The position numbers and the translations under genes are program-made. Shown here in pieces: positions 62,247-64,000 of a DNA stretch of 64,000 nt. Location of the stretch: the NCBI GenBank assembly GCA_017473165.1, contig JAFUNA010000003.1, positions 1-64,000 on the forward strand, given 5' to 3'. The notes below the pieces were generated by a model, which saw only the letters and a program-made list of their open reading frames with translations, was not told the origin of the DNA and did no database searches. The number at the start of each line of letters is the position of its first letter. The first letter of the stretch is position 1. This DNA is from Clostridia bacterium. GTDB lineage: Bacteria > Bacillota > Clostridia > Oscillospirales > Acutalibacteraceae.

Positions 62247-63917
62247 ATGTTAATCGGTTTGAAAATCGAAAATATTGCCGTAATCGAAAACGCAGAGCTT
62301 GAATTCGATGAGGGGCTTAACGTCATGACGGGCGAAACCGGTGCGGGTAAGTCCATTGTAATCGATTCAATCAATGCCGTTCTGGGTGAACGCACTTCAA
62401 GGGAGCTTATCCGAAGCGGTTCTGAAAACGCAAAGGTGTTTGCAACCTTTGCGGATATCGGTGACGAAACGGAGAAGCTGCTTGACGAAATGGGTATTGA
62501 GAAAATGCCCGACAAAACTCTTGTTTTGAGCCGTTCGCTCAATTCGTCGGGACGAAATGTATGCCGCATAAACGGCTGTCCGTCAACCGTGACCGCTCTC
62601 AAAGAAATAGGTGCGGGCTTAATCAACATTCACGGTCAGCATGACAGTCAGGCGTTGCTCTCTCCCGACAAGCATTGCGGATTTATAGACAGCCTTGCTG
62701 AAAACGAGGCTTTGAGAAGTGAATATAAAAGCGTTTTCACAAATCTTGTTTCGGTAAAAAAAGAGCTCGAAAAGCTTTATGATACAAGGGATGAAAAGGC
62801 GGCAAGGCTCGATTATCTTAATTTTCAGATAGACGAAATATCAAACGCAAACGTACGTGAGGGCGAGCGTGAGGAGCTTTCAAAAGAAAAAGAGTTACTA
62901 CAAAACAGCGGCAGGGTAATCAAGGCTCTTGAAAAGGCATATGCCGCATTGAGCGACGAAAACGGCATTATTGCAGGCGTAGAGGACTGTGCTCACGAGC
63001 TTGAAACCGCCGCAAAATACTATGAAAACGCACAGGACAGTGCAAAGGGGATAAGGGGAATTTCCTACGAGTTATCGGAATTTTCCGCAGAGGTCAGAGC
63101 TCTTGTTGACGGCTTTGACTTTAACCCTGCAAGGCTGACGGAGATAAACGAAAGGCTGGATTTTCTTTACCGTCTTTCAATGAAATACGGTGCAACGGAA
63201 GCCGAAATTCTTGCAACGCTTGAAAAATCCGTTGCAGAGAGAAACGAAATTGAAGTTTCCGACGAGAGAATATCGGAGCTTGAAGAGCGTCTTTATGCAC
63301 TTTCCGATGAAATAAAAGCTCTTTCCGCAAGGCTGACAGACAGCCGAATGAAGGCGGCAAGAGCGTTTGAAAAAGCGGTTAAAGCGGAGCTTGAATTCCT
63401 TGATATGCCGAAGGTAACGTTTGTTGTTGACCGCAAGGCAACGGCACTGACTTCAAAGGGTGCGGATGCGATTGAATTTCTCATAAGTGCAAACCCCGGT
63501 CAGGAGCCCCGACCCATTGCAAAAATCGCATCGGGCGGCGAATTGTCAAGAATAATGCTTGCAATCAAGAATGTGCTTTCCGATAAGGACAGCATTGACA
63601 CTCTTATTTTTGATGAAATCGATACGGGTGTCAGCGGCTCTGCGGCAGAGAAAATTGCACTCAAGCTTTATGAGGTTTCAAAGGGCAGACAGGTTATCTG
63701 CGTGACCCACCTTGCAAGAATTGCCGCACAGGCTGACAGACATATGAAGATTATGAAATCCGTTGAGGGTAACAAGACCTTTACGGAAATAATTCCTCTT
63801 GATTTTGACGGCAGAGCCGCCGAAATTGCAAGAATAACCGCAGGCGGCAGTGTTACGGCGTTGCAGCTTGAAACTGCAAAGGAAATGCTTGTGAATGCAA
63901 AGGAGAATGCAAAATGA
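62247..63917 (+). CDS. recN: DNA repair protein RecN
   Basis: 556 residues of the SMC-like ATPase family. Walker A is TGETGAGKSIVIDS, the long central coiled coil spans about residues 155-370, the ABC signature is ASGGELSRIMLAIK, and Walker B is LIFDEIDTGVSG. It acts early in double-strand break repair. No LexA box is seen directly upstream. It overlaps the next gene by four bases. Confidence 0.95.
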   Translation: MLIGLKIENIAVIENAELEFDEGLNVMTGETGAGKSIVIDSINAVLGERTSRELIRSGSENAKVFATFADIGDETEKLLDEMGIEKMPDKTLVLSRSLNSSGRNVCRINGCPSTVTALKEIGAGLINIHGQHDSQALLSPDKHCGFIDSLAENEALRSEYKSVFTNLVSVKKELEKLYDTRDEKAARLDYLNFQIDEISNANVREGEREELSKEKELLQNSGRVIKALEKAYAALSDENGIIAGVEDCAHELETAAKYYENAQDSAKGIRGISYELSEFSAEVRALVDGFDFNPARLTEINERLDFLYRLSMKYGATEAEILATLEKSVAERNEIEVSDERISELEERLYALSDEIKALSARLTDSRMKAARAFEKAVKAELEFLDMPKVTFVVDRKATALTSKGADAIEFLISANPGQEPRPIAKIASGGELSRIMLAIKNVLSDKDSIDTLIFDEIDTGVSGSAAEKIALKLYEVSKGRQVICVTHLARIAAQADRHMKIMKSVEGNKTFTEIIPLDFDGRAAEIARITAGGSVTALQLETAKEMLVNAKENAK

Positions 63918-64000
63918 AATTCGGAGTTTGTATCGGTACGGACATCGAAAAAATGAAATATATCAAAGCTCTCGGCTATGACTATGCGGAGGGACATTGT
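63914..64000 (+). CDS. Probable sugar phosphate isomerase/epimerase (partial, cut by window end)
   Basis: Only the first 29 residues are present (start MKFGVCIGT, then KYIKALGYDYAEGHC). The pattern of a first beta strand followed by IKALGYDYAE matches the beginning of xylose-isomerase-like TIM barrels. It overlaps the recN stop (ATGA), so it belongs to the same transcript. Confidence 0.5.
   Translation, partial: MKFGVCIGTDIEKMKYIKALGYDYAEGHC

Overview
The window looks like chromosome of a spore-forming Clostridia bacterium (Firmicutes), probably an uncultured gut Oscillospirales-type organism. The evidence is a complete spoIIIA operon, a Firmicutes-style housekeeping cluster (nusB-xseAB-ispA-dxs-tlyA-nadK-argR-recN), strong AGGAGG ribosome binding sites, -35/-10 promoters with 17-base spacers, and many glycoside hydrolases. 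I see no phage genes, insertion sequence, CRISPR array or tRNA gene. The order-level placement is inference.

Layout. 1-80 is the 3' end of a 23S rRNA gene, followed by a terminator with no 5S gene. 237-1900 (minus) is a PadR/DUF2812 pair with operator-like repeats in its promoter. 2021-3394 (minus) is an SLC13/ArsB-type permease behind a leader that looks like a transcription attenuator. 3663-11057 holds a divergent carbohydrate locus: an FGGY sugar kinase, a GPH sugar symporter with a long charged tail, and a GH38 alpha-mannosidase. 11113-15684 (minus) is a four-gene operon (lipoprotein, GH2 enzyme, WYL-type regulator, DUF3798 lipoprotein). A repeat-rich gap follows, then a metal-responsive arsR/P-type ATPase operon (16099-18368).

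18406-25150 carries an MraY-like transferase, a TetR regulator, a membrane-anchored XRE regulator, a YwlG family protein with an ECF S component, and lacZ. 25189-31527 (minus) holds asnS, then a two-component system transcribed with a DUF5696 lipoprotein and a MIF-like tautomerase. 31754-33001 holds a Nudix protein with a degenerate pyrophosphatase-like N-terminal domain and a small membrane exporter. 33032-37656 (minus) is an operon with a sugar isomerase-like protein, an RlmA-like methyltransferase, a GH27 alpha-galactosidase and a purple-acid-phosphatase-like phosphoesterase. 37826-41734 has a TetR regulator and a ROK-SIS-GH2 operon. 41826-46447 holds DUF421/DUF4363, NfeD/SPFH, and a Y-family polymerase with a YolD-like partner behind an SOS-box-like site. 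46489-49434 (minus) is a YfhO membrane protein.

49616-54456 is spoIIIAA-AH, needed for the mother cell to forespore channel. It is followed by nusB, an M22/TsaD-like protein, xseA, xseB, ispA, dxs, tlyA, nadK, argR and recN, nearly all abutting or overlapping. The window ends inside a probable sugar isomerase gene.

Functionally, five glycosidases (GH38, three GH2, GH27), sugar kinases, a sugar symporter and local regulators point to a life on plant or host glycans. The most promising non-coding signal is the attenuator-like leader before the permease. The most unusual proteins are the pyrophosphatase-like/Nudix fusion and the tailed symporter.
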